In this document: positions 8,442 through 20,500 of the stretch, in pieces | How the letters are laid out: the number at the start of each line of letters is the position of its first letter | How positions within the stretch are numbered: the stretch's first letter is position 1 | Program-made: the position numbers and the translations under genes | NCBI RefSeq assembly: GCF_001686925.1 | Contig: NZ_LVEN01000027.1 | Location: 372,001 to 436,000, forward strand | Reading direction: 5' to 3' | Length of the DNA: 64,000 bases | From: Flavobacterium piscis | Lineage (GTDB): Bacteria; Bacteroidota; Bacteroidia; Flavobacteriales; Flavobacteriaceae | The notes under the pieces: generated by a model | Databases searched by the model: none | What the model saw: only the letters and a program-made list of their open reading frames with translations | Told to the model about the DNA's origin: nothing

Positions 8442-9212
8442 ATGAGAGCAATCTGGACAGGATCGATTAGTTTTGGGTTAATTAATATTCCCATTAAGAT
8501 ATTTTCTGCTGTGCAGGAAAGCAGTATTGACATGGATATGCTGGATGAAAAAGATCATGCCAACATTAAATTTAAAAGGGTAAATGAAAATACCGGCAAA
8601 GAAGTGGCGTATGCCAATATTGTAAAAGGCTATAAAATAGACGACAAATATGTTATTCTTGAAGATGCTGATTTTGAAGCTGCTGATGCTGAGAAAACCA
8701 AAACAATCAACATTCAGAGTTTTGCTTTAGAAAAAGAAATTAATAGCATTTACTACGAACAGCCTTATTATCTTGAGCCTGACAAAGGCGCGATGAATGC
8801 CTATGCTTTGCTTAGAGATGCGCTTGAAGCATCCGGTAAAGTAGGGGTAACGAGTTTTGTTTTGCGTAATAAGGAAAGTCTGGCGATTTTAAAACCATAT
8901 AAAAATGTGATTCTTTTAAACCGAATTCGTTTTGAGCAGGAAATAAGAGACACAGCAGAATTAAAACTGCCTGCCGCATCTAAAAAAGCGACGAAAGAAA
9001 TGGATATGGCCGAAAAACTGATCGATCAGCTAACAGAGAAATTCGACATAAGTGCTTATAAAGATGAATATACGGCTAAACTTTTGCAAATTATCAAGAA
9101 CAAAGCAAAGGGCAAAAAACAAGCTGCACCAAAATTAAAAGTCGTTCACAAACAAAGCGACGATTTGATGGCGATGCTAAAAGCAAGTCTGGAAAAAAAG
9201 AAATCCTCTTAA
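8442..9212 (+). CDS. ku: Ku family DNA end-binding protein (NHEJ)
   Basis: 256 residues, normal for bacterial Ku. The start [20 protein letters not shown] is the hallmark of the family, followed by [11 protein letters not shown] and the bridge-region motif [20 protein letters not shown]. The Lys-rich tail ([13 protein letters not shown] and ending KKKSS) fits a DNA-binding or LigD-recruiting C-terminus. Ku homodimers thread onto double-strand break ends and recruit LigD. The ligD gene faces it, and the two stop codons overlap by 4 bases. Confidence 0.97.
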   Translation: MRAIWTGSISFGLINIPIKIFSAVQESSIDMDMLDEKDHANIKFKRVNENTGKEVAYANIVKGYKIDDKYVILEDADFEAADAEKTKTINIQSFALEKEINSIYYEQPYYLEPDKGAMNAYALLRDALEASGKVGVTSFVLRNKESLAILKPYKNVILLNRIRFEQEIRDTAELKLPAASKKATKEMDMAEKLIDQLTEKFDISAYKDEYTAKLLQIIKNKAKGKKQAAPKLKVVHKQSDDLMAMLKASLEKKKSS

Positions 9213-11788
9213 TGAGGATTTTTGTTTTCCAGCTTGTGTAATATCTTTTTGATATTGGCACCTTTTCCTAAAACGGGCTGCCATAAATCTCCTTTTTTCT
9301 CAAAACGTTTCAGTACATTTTTGATGGTAAATTGCGACGGATGCAGTTTCAGATTTACTTCGCTCCATTCTAACGGTGTTGAAACTGTTGCTCCGGGCTT
9401 AGGTCTTACAGAATAAGGCGATGCCAGAGTTTGTCCGCGTCGGTTTTGTAGGTAATCGATGTATATTTTATGATTTCTTTTTTTGATACTTCGTTCTAAA
9501 GAAGTTGTTTTGGGCAAACGCGAATGGATTTCGATGGCCAGTAATTCGCCAAAAATTTTAATCGAATCATAATCATATTGCGCGCCCAGCGGAATATAAA
9601 CGTGTAAACCTGTTGCTCCTGAAGTTTTGCAGTAACATTCGGTTTCGAGTTCGTCGAGAACTTCTTTTACGGTTAAAGCTGTTCTCACCACTTCTTCAAA
9701 GTCATCTTTTTCGGGATCAATGTCGATAACAAGCCAATCGGGATTTTCGACGTGTTTGATGGTCGAATTCCACGGATTCATTTCGATACATCCTAAATTT
9801 GCCATATAAAGTAAAGTCGCCTTATCATTACAAATCAGATAATTAAGGTATTCTTCATTTGATTCTGAAAAGATTTTTTTGGTTTTGAGCCAGGAAGGAA
9901 CTTTATCAACGTCGACATCTTTTTGATAAAATCCGGGCGCATTGATTCCGTTAGGAAAACGATTCATAGATTGCGGACGATCTTTCAGATAAGGAAGTAT
10001 GAAATCGGCCACCTCATTATAATATTGCACGATTTCTCCTTTGGTAATACCATCTTCAGGAAAATAAACTTTGTTTTGATTGGTGAGATGCAAGGTAGTT
10101 TTTCCTATTTTTAAGTCGTAATCGTTTTCTGTGGTTGGAGTTGGATTTTCTTTCATTGTGTCTGCTTTTGTTTTTTTATCCTGTATTTTTTTATCCGGTT
10201 TAGCAGCTAATTCAATATTTGATTTAGTGTTTGAAGGAACAAAAACTTCAGTAGCTTTTTTATCAATTCTTAAACCCAGATATACAGGATGTCTTAAATG
10301 TTTATCATTTGTCCATTCTGAAAATTTAACCTGACAAACCAGCTTTGGTTTTACCCATTGAATTTCATCCCTAAGCGCAATTTTTTCGTTAAGCGGAGAT
10401 TCATTTACAAAATGAGGTTTCAGCTTTGTATACAGTTCTTTTAAGGTAGAATCTGTAAAACCGGTTCCGCACTTTCCTATAAACTGAAGTCTTTTGCCGT
10501 AATATTGGCCCAATAAAATGGCCCCGAAATATTTTCTGGATTTTTTGGGTTCTGTAATGCCAATAATAATAGCTTCTTCTTCATTCGAAATTTTAATTTT
10601 AAGCCAGTCGCTGCTTCTTTTACTGGGGATATAAGTACTATCGGCTTTTTTGGCAATAATACCTTCGCCTTTGTTTTTTATCGAAAGATCGAATTGGTTC
10701 AAACCTTTTTCTACGGTATGTTCCGAATAAAAGATATTGGTAAAGTCGTATTTATTGAATAGAATTTTCAGCAATTCTTTTCTTTCCAGCAATGATAAAT
10801 CAGTGATGAGATTTCCGTCTAAATTAAGAAGATCAAAAACATAATATTTTAAAGTTCCAAAACCAGTTTTGAGATAGTTTTGAAGCAGCTGAAAATTCGC
10901 TTTTCCGTTTTCGTCTTCTACTACAATTTCGCCGTCTAAAACAGCAATATGATCTATTTTTTGCAATTCATCTGCAATAGGCTTAAAACTAGCATTAAAA
11001 GATAATTCATTTCGGCTAAATAATTGTACATCAGTCGGATTAATTACAGCAACAGCCCTGTAACCATCATATTTGTTTTCAAAAACCCAATCCGCATTAT
11101 CAAATGCTTTTTCTTTGGTATTGGCTAACATGGGTTTGATAAAAACGGCAGGTTCTTCGGCTGATGCAGGATTATTTTTTGAAGCCTTTTTTTTACTGGT
11201 TTTTTCATCCATCTTTTTAGAATTTTTCTCTAATTCTTCCAAAGTCCTTTCAGTGATAACTGATTTATTTTCATTTAATACGTCACTTTCTGTTGCATGC
11301 GGATCTTGTTTTTTGATTAACAGCCAGGCATTTTCCTGTTTGCCTTTTAGTTTAATCAATGAGAATTCTCCTTTTAATTTTTTTCCTTTTAAAATAAAAC
11401 TCAAATGTCCTTTTTTAAGATCTGCCAGTAAGGTTTTTTCTGCATTTTCTGTAGGCTCGTCCGGAGTATAAGTACCGTTGTCCCAAACAATAACATTTCC
11501 GGCACCGTAATTTCCTGTGGGAATTGTGCCTTCAAAATCTTTATAGCTGTACGGATGATCTTCGACCATCATCGCCAAACGTTTATCATCAGGATTCATA
11601 GACGGACCTTTAGGAACGGCCCAGCTTTTAAGAACGCCATCCATTTCTAACCTAAAATCATAATGCAGGTGCGAAGCGGCATGTTTTTGTACCACAAAGA
11701 CTAGTTTGCTTGCTGATTTTTCGATTTTGCCTTTTGGTTCCTGAGTTTGTTTAAAATCTCTTTTTTGATTGTATTTAGACAGTGACAT
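9209..11788 (-). CDS. ligD: ATP-dependent DNA ligase LigD (phosphoesterase-ligase-polymerase)
   Basis: 859 residues with the order 3'-phosphoesterase, ligase, polymerase. The phosphoesterase (about 25-160) has [10 protein letters not shown] with H42 and [12 protein letters not shown] with H78. After a charged linker comes the ligase (about 215-520) with the adenylated lysine K239 in ENKYDGYR. The primase-like polymerase (about 555-850) has [13 protein letters not shown] and the metal-binding DIDPE. LigD processes and seals breaks held by Ku. Its first 14 bases overlap the end of the upstream membrane-protein gene, suggesting translational coupling. Head-to-tail stop overlap with ku means the two are separately transcribed. 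Confidence 0.97.
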   Translation of the reverse strand: MSLSKYNQKRDFKQTQEPKGKIEKSASKLVFVVQKHAASHLHYDFRLEMDGVLKSWAVPKGPSMNPDDKRLAMMVEDHPYSYKDFEGTIPTGNYGAGNVIVWDNGTYTPDEPTENAEKTLLADLKKGHLSFILKGKKLKGEFSLIKLKGKQENAWLLIKKQDPHATESDVLNENKSVITERTLEELEKNSKKMDEKTSKKKASKNNPASAEEPAVFIKPMLANTKEKAFDNADWVFENKYDGYRAVAVINPTDVQLFSRNELSFNASFKPIADELQKIDHIAVLDGEIVVEDENGKANFQLLQNYLKTGFGTLKYYVFDLLNLDGNLITDLSLLERKELLKILFNKYDFTNIFYSEHTVEKGLNQFDLSIKNKGEGIIAKKADSTYIPSKRSSDWLKIKISNEEEAIIIGITEPKKSRKYFGAILLGQYYGKRLQFIGKCGTGFTDSTLKELYTKLKPHFVNESPLNEKIALRDEIQWVKPKLVCQVKFSEWTNDKHLRHPVYLGLRIDKKATEVFVPSNTKSNIELAAKPDKKIQDKKTKADTMKENPTPTTENDYDLKIGKTTLHLTNQNKVYFPEDGITKGEIVQYYNEVADFILPYLKDRPQSMNRFPNGINAPGFYQKDVDVDKVPSWLKTKKIFSESNEEYLNYLICNDKATLLYMANLGCIEMNPWNSTIKHVENPDWLVIDIDPEKDDFEEVVRTALTVKEVLDELETECYCKTSGATGLHVYIPLGAQYDYDSIKIFGELLAIEIHSRLPKTTSLERSIKKRNHKIYIDYLQNRRGQTLASPYSVRPKPGATVSTPLEWSEVNLKLHPSQFTIKNVLKRFEKKGDLWQPVLGKGANIKKILHKLENKNPH

Positions 11789-12257
11789 GTGCGTTTGTTA
11801 AGATTAAAACAGTTAATGAAAGGGTGTAAATGCCGGTTGCAACCAGACCAAAAATGATATGAGCCAGAAGCAACTGAAAATAATAACCTTTAAAATCGAT
11901 ATTAGGTTTATGATCGCTCATTTTAAACATAATGATCCAGCCAATAATTCCAATGATTCCGCTAACAAAGCCCAGTAAAAAGGCTGTTAGAAAAGAAATG
12001 GGTACAATATTGTTGATCCATAAAAAATAATAAGACAGAACAAAAAGAAACCCTATAAAATAATGCAATAACCACGCTAACGTTTCTTTTACATTATTTG
12101 ATAACTCAAGATGGAGTTTGCTTAACATGAACGTTAATAAAACAGGCTCTTTGTACAATTCCCGAAAAGTCGCTGATACAATATAGCTAAATAAAGTCAT
12201 GGCCGATGTGGCTGCGATTGTAACGATTATTAATTGAAAAAAAGTATAAATATCCAT
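11775..12257 (-). CDS. Small four-helix membrane protein of unknown function
   Basis: 160 residues with four predicted membrane helices (about 5-27, 62-82, 86-110 and 126-150) and a polar patch MSDHKPNIDFKGYY between the last two. I do not recognise a named family. It overlaps the start of ligD by 14 bases and must be cotranscribed with it. Whether it has anything to do with end joining is unclear; co-occurrence with ligD in other genomes would be the test. Confidence 0.75.
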   Translation of the reverse strand: MDIYTFFQLIIVTIAATSAMTLFSYIVSATFRELYKEPVLLTFMLSKLHLELSNNVKETLAWLLHYFIGFLFVLSYYFLWINNIVPISFLTAFLLGFVSGIIGIIGWIIMFKMSDHKPNIDFKGYYFQLLLAHIIFGLVATGIYTLSLTVLILTNAHVTV

Positions 12258-12330
12258 GATAAGATGATTTTATTTATGAGAAAGAAAATAAACCATTCAT
12301 GCAGAATGGTTTATTTGAATAAAGCTTTTA

Positions 12331-12825
12331 CTAAAACTCTCTGGGATTATTTACGGGATCTTTTTCTTCGAGATCCTGATCGATGTCGTATTCCTGATCG
12401 AGCTCGTCTTGTTTTACATTGTCTGTGGTAAAACTGTCCTGATCACGATCATTTTCGTCATATTTTTCTATAAGATCATCATCTAAATCATTTTCGTCAA
12501 GATCTTCATCATCTTCATCGGAATCCTCATCTTCAAAATAATCGTCGTCTTCGTTTTCTCTTTCAAGAGCATTCGAAAAATCATCATCCAAATCATCTGT
12601 ATCTTCATCCTGATTTAAAATTGGATCGTCAATATAGTCTCCTTCCTCATCCATTTTTTTTTGATATTCGTCAACATAACTTTCATCGTTATTGTGACTT
12701 ACATTATAGATATCATTTTCTGTTTTCTCAGATTCAAAAGGAATAGGATCTTGCTGTTGCATAATACGATTGTCCTTGATATAACTTCCAAAAGTTTCGC
12801 CTGTTTTGTGGTCTGAACTATTCAT
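12331..12825 (-). CDS. Highly acidic low-complexity protein
   Basis: 164 residues, of which I count 66 Asp or Glu (about 40 percent). The acidic core (about 58-150) is built of D/E runs broken by Tyr, Phe, Leu and Asn. No signal peptide, Cys or folded motif is visible. The N-terminal 35 residues are more ordinary. Such a protein might buffer divalent ions, mimic DNA or bind basic proteins, but this is speculation. It is expressed toward ligD, separated from the membrane-protein gene by 73 bases. Confidence 0.7.
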   Translation of the reverse strand: MNSSDHKTGETFGSYIKDNRIMQQQDPIPFESEKTENDIYNVSHNNDESYVDEYQKKMDEEGDYIDDPILNQDEDTDDLDDDFSNALERENEDDDYFEDEDSDEDDEDLDENDLDDDLIEKYDENDRDQDSFTTDNVKQDELDQEYDIDQDLEEKDPVNNPREF

Positions 12826-13121
12826 AACTATTTGAGGTTAAATTATTAGATATATAAGATGACTTTAAGTGAATTAAATGTCTGACTCAAAATTAGTTAT
12901 GAAGTGCCTGTATTTACTTATAAAATTTGTAGTAGTAATTATATAATTAACAGCATTTTAGCTATTAGTAAAAGAAATTGTTAGTGATTTTACTTTAAAT
13001 GAAAATTATATAAGGAGAATGGAAGATTTTGTAAGGAATTTTTGCTCAAAATTTAAAACATTTGAATAGAATTAATTGCAGGAAATGGCACACTTGCAGA
13101 TCAAAATTTAAACGTATTGTT

Positions 13122-13580
13122 ATGAATAAAAAAGGACCCATAGTAGTAATAGAAAATAAACAGGAAGACCGAAAATTATTTATCGAGGTTTTTAGTGAAC
13201 TAAACTACGCCAACCCAATTATATATTTTAATACTGCCGAAACGGCTTGTAATTATATGCTTCGTCATGAGATTAAACCTTTTTTGGTTTTCTCTGATAT
13301 TGTTTTGCTGAATGTGATGAATTATAAAGTGATGGATACAAATCCCGATAATAATGGAGTAGGTACGATATTCAATTGTCCGTACTTGTTTTTTACTACA
13401 TTGTTTGAACAAAGTTTTGTCATCGATCCTTATTCGCTGCCCACTCACAGTTATTTTGTGAAACCTTTTGATTATGCTAAATTTAAGCAGGTGATCAAGA
13501 CTATTATAGAATATTGGAACAAACCAAAATCGATTGCTCAGTACAACAAAATAGAGATTAAAGCAGTTAAAATTGAATAA
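13122..13580 (+). CDS. Stand-alone receiver-domain response regulator
   Basis: 152 residues from the ATG at 13122 (an in-frame ATG 60 bases upstream precedes poorly coding sequence). It has the receiver layout: VVIENKQED at strand 1 end, D59 in VFSDIVL as the likely phospho-acceptor, FFTT as strand 4, and K114 in YFVKPF. There is no output domain, so it would act by protein contact, as CheY-like or Rcp1-like proteins do. No kinase gene is adjacent. A perfect terminator follows directly. Confidence 0.8.
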   Translation: MNKKGPIVVIENKQEDRKLFIEVFSELNYANPIIYFNTAETACNYMLRHEIKPFLVFSDIVLLNVMNYKVMDTNPDNNGVGTIFNCPYLFFTTLFEQSFVIDPYSLPTHSYFVKPFDYAKFKQVIKTIIEYWNKPKSIAQYNKIEIKAVKIE

Positions 13581-13582
13581 AA

Positions 13583-13617
13583 AAAATCCATTCGCCGTAA
13601 CGAATGGATTTTATTTT
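13583..13617. terminator. Bidirectional intrinsic terminator
   Basis: Perfect 12-bp stem AAAATCCATTCG / CGAATGGATTTT (13583-13594 and 13601-13612) with a 6-base loop, then TATTTTT. It begins 3 bases after the receiver gene stop and can also serve the outer-membrane barrel gene ending at 13645 on the other strand. Confidence 0.9.
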
Positions 13618-13644
13618 TAAAAGAAACTATTTTGCAATTAAATC

Positions 13645-14496
13645 TTATCGGATGGCATATCTTAGTTTCAGTCCGTAAGAGACCAATCTGATATCGTTTG
13701 TGTTCGAAGAATTCAGCAAACTGTTGTATTGCAGCTGTACAGGCAATGCTGGATTGTACTGAACCAGATTTTTATTTTCTTTATTATCGTAGATATTATT
13801 TAATCCGTAATCTAAGTAAAGGCCGATATAAAAAGCACTGCGATCGCCTATTTTTTGTTTTAAACCAGTTTCAAAAGTCACAGCATACGATACATCTGTA
13901 TCAAGATCCTGTTTACTTGTTTTTAGATTGTTTTGGCTCTCAAACCCCGCAAAAGCAGGACTAAATAATTCTACATTATATTGCGGATAATAACCGCTTG
14001 TAGTAAGGTTCTGATAGGTAGTTTCGTAGCTTCCGTTTGTAGCAAAACCTATTTTAGCTCCCGCTGCCAGATATAATTTTGTAGTCCCCGGAGTTTCAAA
14101 CTGAATATTAATTGGAATATTTACGTATCCTAATTTTTGTTGTTCTCGTAGGTTAGTTGCTTTGTATCGAAATTGAAAAGCTTCATTTTCTGAATCAACA
14201 GCATTATACTGTGAGCCAAAAAAGCCATATTTTACATCAGAACTGTACGTTTGATATTCGACACCAACCCCAATACTTAAACCTTCGTTTAAATAATAGG
14301 AATATCGAATTCCGGCATTTATACCGTTTCCGGGCACGACATCTCCGGTAGTATTGTACTTTAGAAATGAAAATGGACCTCCAACAGCTATTGATAATTC
14401 CTGCTTTTTATCCTGACCGTAACTATCTAGGCATGATCCTAAAAGTACCGTAACGATTGACAGTGATGTCATATAGTTTCGTATATATTTTTTCAT
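13645..14496 (-). CDS. Outer-membrane beta-barrel protein
   Basis: 283 residues with an N-terminal export signal (SIVTVLLGSCLDSYGQ) and a series of amphipathic strands: LSIAVGGPFSFLKY, INAGIRYSYYL, LSIGVGVEYQTY, KLYLAAGAKIGF, AFYIGLYLDYGL and a final VSYGLKLRYAIR. This fits the small-barrel (OmpW/PorT-like, PF13568-type) group common in Bacteroidota. It starts 48 bases after the giant adhesin stop on the same strand, an arrangement comparable to SprB with SprF, though the protein does not look like PorP/SprF itself. A role in adhesin display is inferred from position only. Confidence 0.75.
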   Translation of the reverse strand: MKKYIRNYMTSLSIVTVLLGSCLDSYGQDKKQELSIAVGGPFSFLKYNTTGDVVPGNGINAGIRYSYYLNEGLSIGVGVEYQTYSSDVKYGFFGSQYNAVDSENEAFQFRYKATNLREQQKLGYVNIPINIQFETPGTTKLYLAAGAKIGFATNGSYETTYQNLTTSGYYPQYNVELFSPAFAGFESQNNLKTSKQDLDTDVSYAVTFETGLKQKIGDRSAFYIGLYLDYGLNNIYDNKENKNLVQYNPALPVQLQYNSLLNSSNTNDIRLVSYGLKLRYAIR

Positions 14497-14513
14497 CTTA
14501 TTTTTTTTAATGC

Positions 14514-14536
14514 CAGTGCTATCAGAAATAGCACTG
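14514..14536. other. Hairpin between adhesin and barrel genes
   Basis: Perfect 9-bp inverted repeat CAGTGCTAT / ATAGCACTG with a 5-base loop, in the gap between the two minus-strand genes. On the transcript it is not followed by a U-run, so it is more likely an mRNA processing or attenuation structure than a classic terminator. Confidence 0.5.
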
Positions 14537-14543
14537 ACAGATT

Positions 14544-17500
14544 TTATTTGTTTACAATTATTTTTAATGTTTTCTTGATGTTTGGAGTTTCGATAACAAC
14601 AACATACATATTGCTCTCAGCATCAGGTAACTGAACTTCAGTTTTTACTGTAGATGATTTCAATGTTTTGACCAATTGTCCAGAAACAGTATACAGGCTT
14701 ATTTGCATGTTTTCTAATTCTTCGGCAGGGAAATCTGCTTCAACAGTAATAACTTGTCCTGTTTGAATAGGATTAGGATAAAGTCTGGCCGTTGACGATT
14801 TTTGAGTCGAAATTTTGGTGCTGCAAGTTTGAAGTGTTTTTCCGTCTTTTGTCGTCATTTTTGCACTAAAGTCTGCAGACTTATCTAAAGAGTTCGCCAA
14901 ATCATCTCCCGCTGAATAATATTGACCTGTTCCTACTAATTGCCCATTCTTAAACCATTGGTATGAAACAAATTCATAACCTCCGTTAGTCTGAGGATTA
15001 TTATTGATAAGCAATATATTGTTGAATTTTTGATGTACAATGTCATAGAAACCAAATGGTTTTTCTATCGTTAAAACATAAGTAGCAGTTGCTGTTCCGT
15101 CTTGTGAAGTAACAGTAACATTTTGCGTATAAATTCCCGGTTTAGGAGGCGTAATCGTAAAATTGGCAGAAGGGGAGAATGTTGCTCCCGTTTCATTTGT
15201 GAAGGCAACATTTACATTGTTTTCTCCGCATTCCATCAAATACTTAATTTCTTTTGCCGGATTTTCAAACACTTTAGTACCAATTGTAATTTTTGATACT
15301 GTTATGTCATTATTTTTAATTACAAGCACCTGCGATACATCTGCTGCTGGTAAGTAATTTTCATTACCATCCTGATGCGCTACGATTGTTAAACTTCCGG
15401 ATCTTAACAAATTAACTAATCCGGTTGCAGAAACATTTGCAGGCGGCAGGGCAGAAGTATAAGTGAAAGAGTAACGAATTGGCAAACCAGAATTAGAAGT
15501 AGCTTCTAAGTTGAAGTTATTATTCACTCCAAGGATTTTTGCAGGAATTGCACCAAAAGTAATCTGTTGCGCAGCTTTATTGTTAGTAAGTTGTGCAGTA
15601 AGTGTAATTGCTGAACAATTAGGCGTGCTTACCGATGGTGAAACTATTGCTGTAACGGTATAAATACCAGCGTTAGTCGCTCCGTTTAGTGTTCCTGTTG
15701 ATGGAGTAGTAGCATATACTACGCTTGCTCCGGCAGGAAGATTTGCAACTTCTATGGTGCGTACACTTCCGTTATAAGTAAAATCAGCATTAGCAAAAGT
15801 AACCTGATCTAAAGGAGATGCAGTTACATTAACGTTTTGATTTTGACTTGAAGTATTTCCATTTCCGTCATCATATGTCCATTTAATTACATAGTTCCCT
15901 ACGGCTGTGTAGTTTAAAGGATCAGTTGTTGTAGCATTTATAATTCCCGCACAGTTATCAGTAGCTGTTGGAACAGGAATTTGCGCTGATAAAACAGAAC
16001 AAGTATTACTAATAGCTGGCAAAGTTGCTACATCAGGAATTGGTGCTGTAGCATCGGGAGTTGTAGTGATAGTTACATTTTGTGTTAAAGTACAGCTGTT
16101 TGCATCAGTAATAAGTACAGAATAATTTCCTGCGCTTAATCCGGTTGCTGTAGCAGCAGTTCCGCCAGAAGGTGACCATGCATAGGTATAAGCACCAGTT
16201 CCGCCTGTTACAGTTACAGTTGCCGAAGCATCACTTTGTCCGCTGCAAGAAACATTCACTTGTGATGTTGTTGCTGCAAGTATAGCAGGTTCTGTTATAG
16301 TAACAGTTGCTGTTGTTTGACAGGTGTTAGCATCTTGTACGGTTACAGTATAAGTTCCCGCCACAAGTCCTGATGCAGTTGCAGCAGTTCCGCCAGTTGG
16401 AGACCAAATATAAGTGTAAGCTCCGGTTCCGCCCGTTACAGAAACAGTTGCAGATCCGTTAGAACCTCCATTACAAGAAACATTAGTTTGAGATGGTGTA
16501 GCTACTAAAGCAGCTGGTTCTGTTAATGTGAAACTTTGTGTTGTCTGACATAAGTTAGCATCACTAATAGTTACTGTATAAGTTCCTGCAGTAAGTCCTG
16601 ATGCAGTTGCAGCAGTTCCGCCAGAAGGTGTCCATGCGTAAGTATATGCACCAGTTCCTCCAGTTACCACTACTGAAGCTGATCCGTTAGCGCCTCCATT
16701 ACATGAAATATTTGTTTGTGAAGGAGTAACAACTATTGCAGTTGGTTCTGTAATTGTAAAGTTTTTTACAATAGAACATCCATTTACAGAAGTTATCGTT
16801 ACAGAATAATTTCCTGCTGTAAGTCCTGTTGCGGTCGCAGCATTTCCTCCAGTTGGAGCCCAAACATATGTAAATGGTCCCGGAGCTCCTGAAGCTACTA
16901 CAGTTGCAGTTCCTGTGTTTGATCCATTACATAAAACATCGGTTTGAGATACAGTAGCAACTAATGTATTTATTGTAGTGATGGTAAAGTTTTTTGTAAT
17001 TGCACATCCATTAGCATCTGTGATTGTAGCGCTATAATTACCAGCCGCTAAATTTGTCACTGTTTGAGTTGTTTCTCCATTAGACCATAAATAAGTGTAA
17101 GGAGTTGTTCCTCCTGACGGAGTAACAGAAGCTTGCCCGCCAACAACACAAGTTGCATTTATTTGAGATGTTGTAGCGGCTAATATTGAAGGTTGATTAA
17201 TTGTAAAGTTTTTATTTAAACTACAACCTACAGCATCTGTAATTAATACACTATAATTTCCAGCTGTTAATCCGGTTGCTGTTGCGGCTGTTCCGCCAGA
17301 AGGTGACCATACGTATGTATAATTTCCATTTCCTCCAGTAACATTTACTGAAGCTGTTCCGGTTGCTCCTCCGTTACAAAGTACATCGGTTTTTGCTGTT
17401 GTTGCAGCTAAAACTGAAGGTTGACCAATAGTAACATTTGCAGTAGTCTGACACGTGTTCGCATCTGTAATAGTTACAGTATAAGTTCCCGCCGCAAGTC

Positions 17501-20500
17501 CTGATGCAGTTGCAGCAGTTCCTCCAGTTGGAGACCATGAATATGTGTATCCTGCTGTTCCTCCTGATACGCTTACAGTTGCTGTACCATTAGTACCTCC
17601 ATTGCATGAAACATCAGTTTTAGAGGCTGTTACAATTATTTGAGTAGGAGTCGAAATTGTAATGTTTTTTACAAGTGTACATCCGTTTGCATCTGTAATT
17701 GTACAAGTATAATTTCCTGCAGGTCTTCCGGTAATAGTCGCCGACGTACCTCCAAGAGGTGCCCATAAATAAGTATATCCTGATGTTCCTCCTGATGCTA
17801 TTACAGAAGCAACTCCGTTAGATCCTCCAAAACAACTAACACCAGTTGATGCCGTACTTGCAGAAAGAATTGCTGCTGGTTGTGTAATTGTAAAACTTTG
17901 CGTTGTTTGACATAAGTTCGCATCTTTTATTGTTACCGTATAAGTTCCGGCAGTAAGTCCTGTTGCTGTTGCAGCACTGCCGCCAGATGGTGACCATGAA
18001 TAAGTGTAAGCTCCAGTTCCGCCTGTTGCATTTACTGTTGCAGATCCTGTAGCTTCTCCACGACATCCTATATTAGTTTGCGAAATTGGTGTAGCAACCA
18101 ATGTACTTGGCTGGATAATAGTAAAACTTCGTGTTGTTTGACATAAGTTCGCATCTTGTATTGTTACTGTATAAGTTCCTGCCGTAAGTCCTGATGCAGT
18201 TGCAGCAGTACCTCCAGATGGAGCCCATGAGTAGGTGTAAGCACCAGTTCCACCTGTTACATTTACAGTTGCAGATCCTGTTGCACCTCCGTTACATAAT
18301 ATATCAGTTTGAGACGTTGTTACAGAAAATGGTGCAGGTTCTGAGATCGTAAAACTTTGAGTAGTCTGACAGGAGTTTGCATCCGTAACCGTTACAGTGT
18401 AAGTACCTTGTGAAAGTCCGCTTGCAGTTGCAGCAGTACCTCCAGAAGGCGACCATGAATAGGTATATGTGGGAATTCCTCCAGAAACCGAAACCGTTGC
18501 AGAACCGTTAGATCCGCCGTTACAGCTTACATTGTTTACTGCACCTTGTGATGCCGTTAATACTGATGGCTGACCTACTGTAATATTATTTATAATTTTT
18601 GTGCAACCTTTAGCATCTGTAATCGTTACGCTGTAAGTTCCGGCAGCAAGTCCGGTAATAGCAGAAGTTGTAGCTCCGTTCGACCATAAATAACTATAGC
18701 CGGGAGTACCTCCAAATGCAGTAATAGAAGCAACACCATTAGATCCTCCGTTACAAGAAACATTTGTTACAGCCGGAGTTCCGTTTAATACAGGAGGCTG
18801 AGTTACTACAATATTGATTATAGTAAAGGTACATGAATTTGCATCTGTAATCGTTACACTGTAATTTCCAGCCGCAAGCCCTGAAGCTGTTGCAGATGTA
18901 GCACCATTCGACCATAAATAAGTATAAGTTGAAGTGCCGCCTATTGGAGTAACAGTTGCAGTACCATTAGTTCCTCCATTACAAGAAACAGGTGTTGTAC
19001 TTGTAGTTCCGGTAAGAGCTGATGCAGGCTGTCCTACCGATATATTATTTATAGTTCTTGTACAAGAATTAGCATCTGTAATAGTAACACTATAAGTTCC
19101 TGCAGCAAGTCCTGAGGCCGTTGCAGTTGTAGCACCGTTAGACCATAAATAAGTATAAGAAGGTGTTCCTCCCGATGCCAAAATTGTAGCTGTACCGTTT
19201 GATCCTCCAAAACAAGAAACCGCAGTTGTAGAAGGCGTACCGTTAAGAATAGCCGAGGGCTGTCCTACTAATATATTGTTTATAGTTCTTGTACAAGAAT
19301 TTGCATCTGTAATAGTAACACTATAAGTTCCTGCAGTAAGTCCTGTAGCCGTTGCTGTTGTAGCACCGTTAGACCATAAGTAAGTATAAGAAGGTGTTCC
19401 TCCGGATGCAAGAATTGTAGCGGTACCGTTAGATCCTCCAAAACAAGAAACGGCAGTTGTAGAAGCCGTACCATTAAGAATAGCCGACGGCTGTCCTACC
19501 AATATATTGTTTATAGTTCTTGAACAAGAATTTGCATCTGTAATAGTAACAGAATAAGTTCCCGGTAAAAGTCCTGTAGCCGTTGCTGTTGTAGCTCCGT
19601 TTGACCATAAATACGTATATCCGGAAGTTCCTCCGGATGCAACAACAGTAGCGGTACCATTTGAGCCTCCAAAACAGGAAACTGCAGTTGTTGACGGAGT
19701 TCCGTTAAGTATTAAAGGCTGTGTGATATTAAAAATTCTTGTAATTTGAGTTAATTCACTATCTGTAATGGTTACTGTATAGTTGCCAACACCAAGTCCT
19801 GATGCTGTTGCATTTGTTCCTCCTGATGGAGACCATGAATAGGTATAGTTAGTACTGCCGCCTGTTACTACAACAGAAGCAGTACCATTAGTTCCGCCAT
19901 TACAACTTACATTAGTCTGTGAAATTGATGAAGTGCTTAATGCTGCTCCGGTTGTAAAAGTCAGATCACTTCCATAACTTGTTCCTCCGCTATTTATGGC
20001 ATAAGCTCTAAAATGAATTGTTGTAGCAGGAGGTAGTCCCGTTACAACATTTGAAAATGTTCCTGTACCAGTTCCCATTTGAACTTTGGTATTTGCCGTA
20101 GTTGGATTTACAGTAGTACCCCAAACAATCCCTCTTTCTATGTTGGCATCACCACCATCTGCAGTTACATCACCCGCAAGTGTTGCCGAAACAGATTTAA
20201 CAGTTGTAGCGGCAGTAGTTGTAACAGTTGGAGCAACTGCTCCATTATTCCATGCAAAATTATCTACAGCAAAATAATCATAATTGCTGCTTAGTTGAAT
20301 TTCAAGCTGATCAATTATAAAATTTGTGTTGTTGTTGCCGCCTTCTGTGGCAAAATTCACTTGTAAAAAACCATTGCCGGGAAGCCCATATCCAGTATTA
20401 GCTCCAGTTGTATTTTTTACAACCGTAAATTGTGTTACACCGCCCAGTTTTCCTCTAAAGGTAACTGATCCTGCAGCGCCATTACTAGTAACACTTGCAT

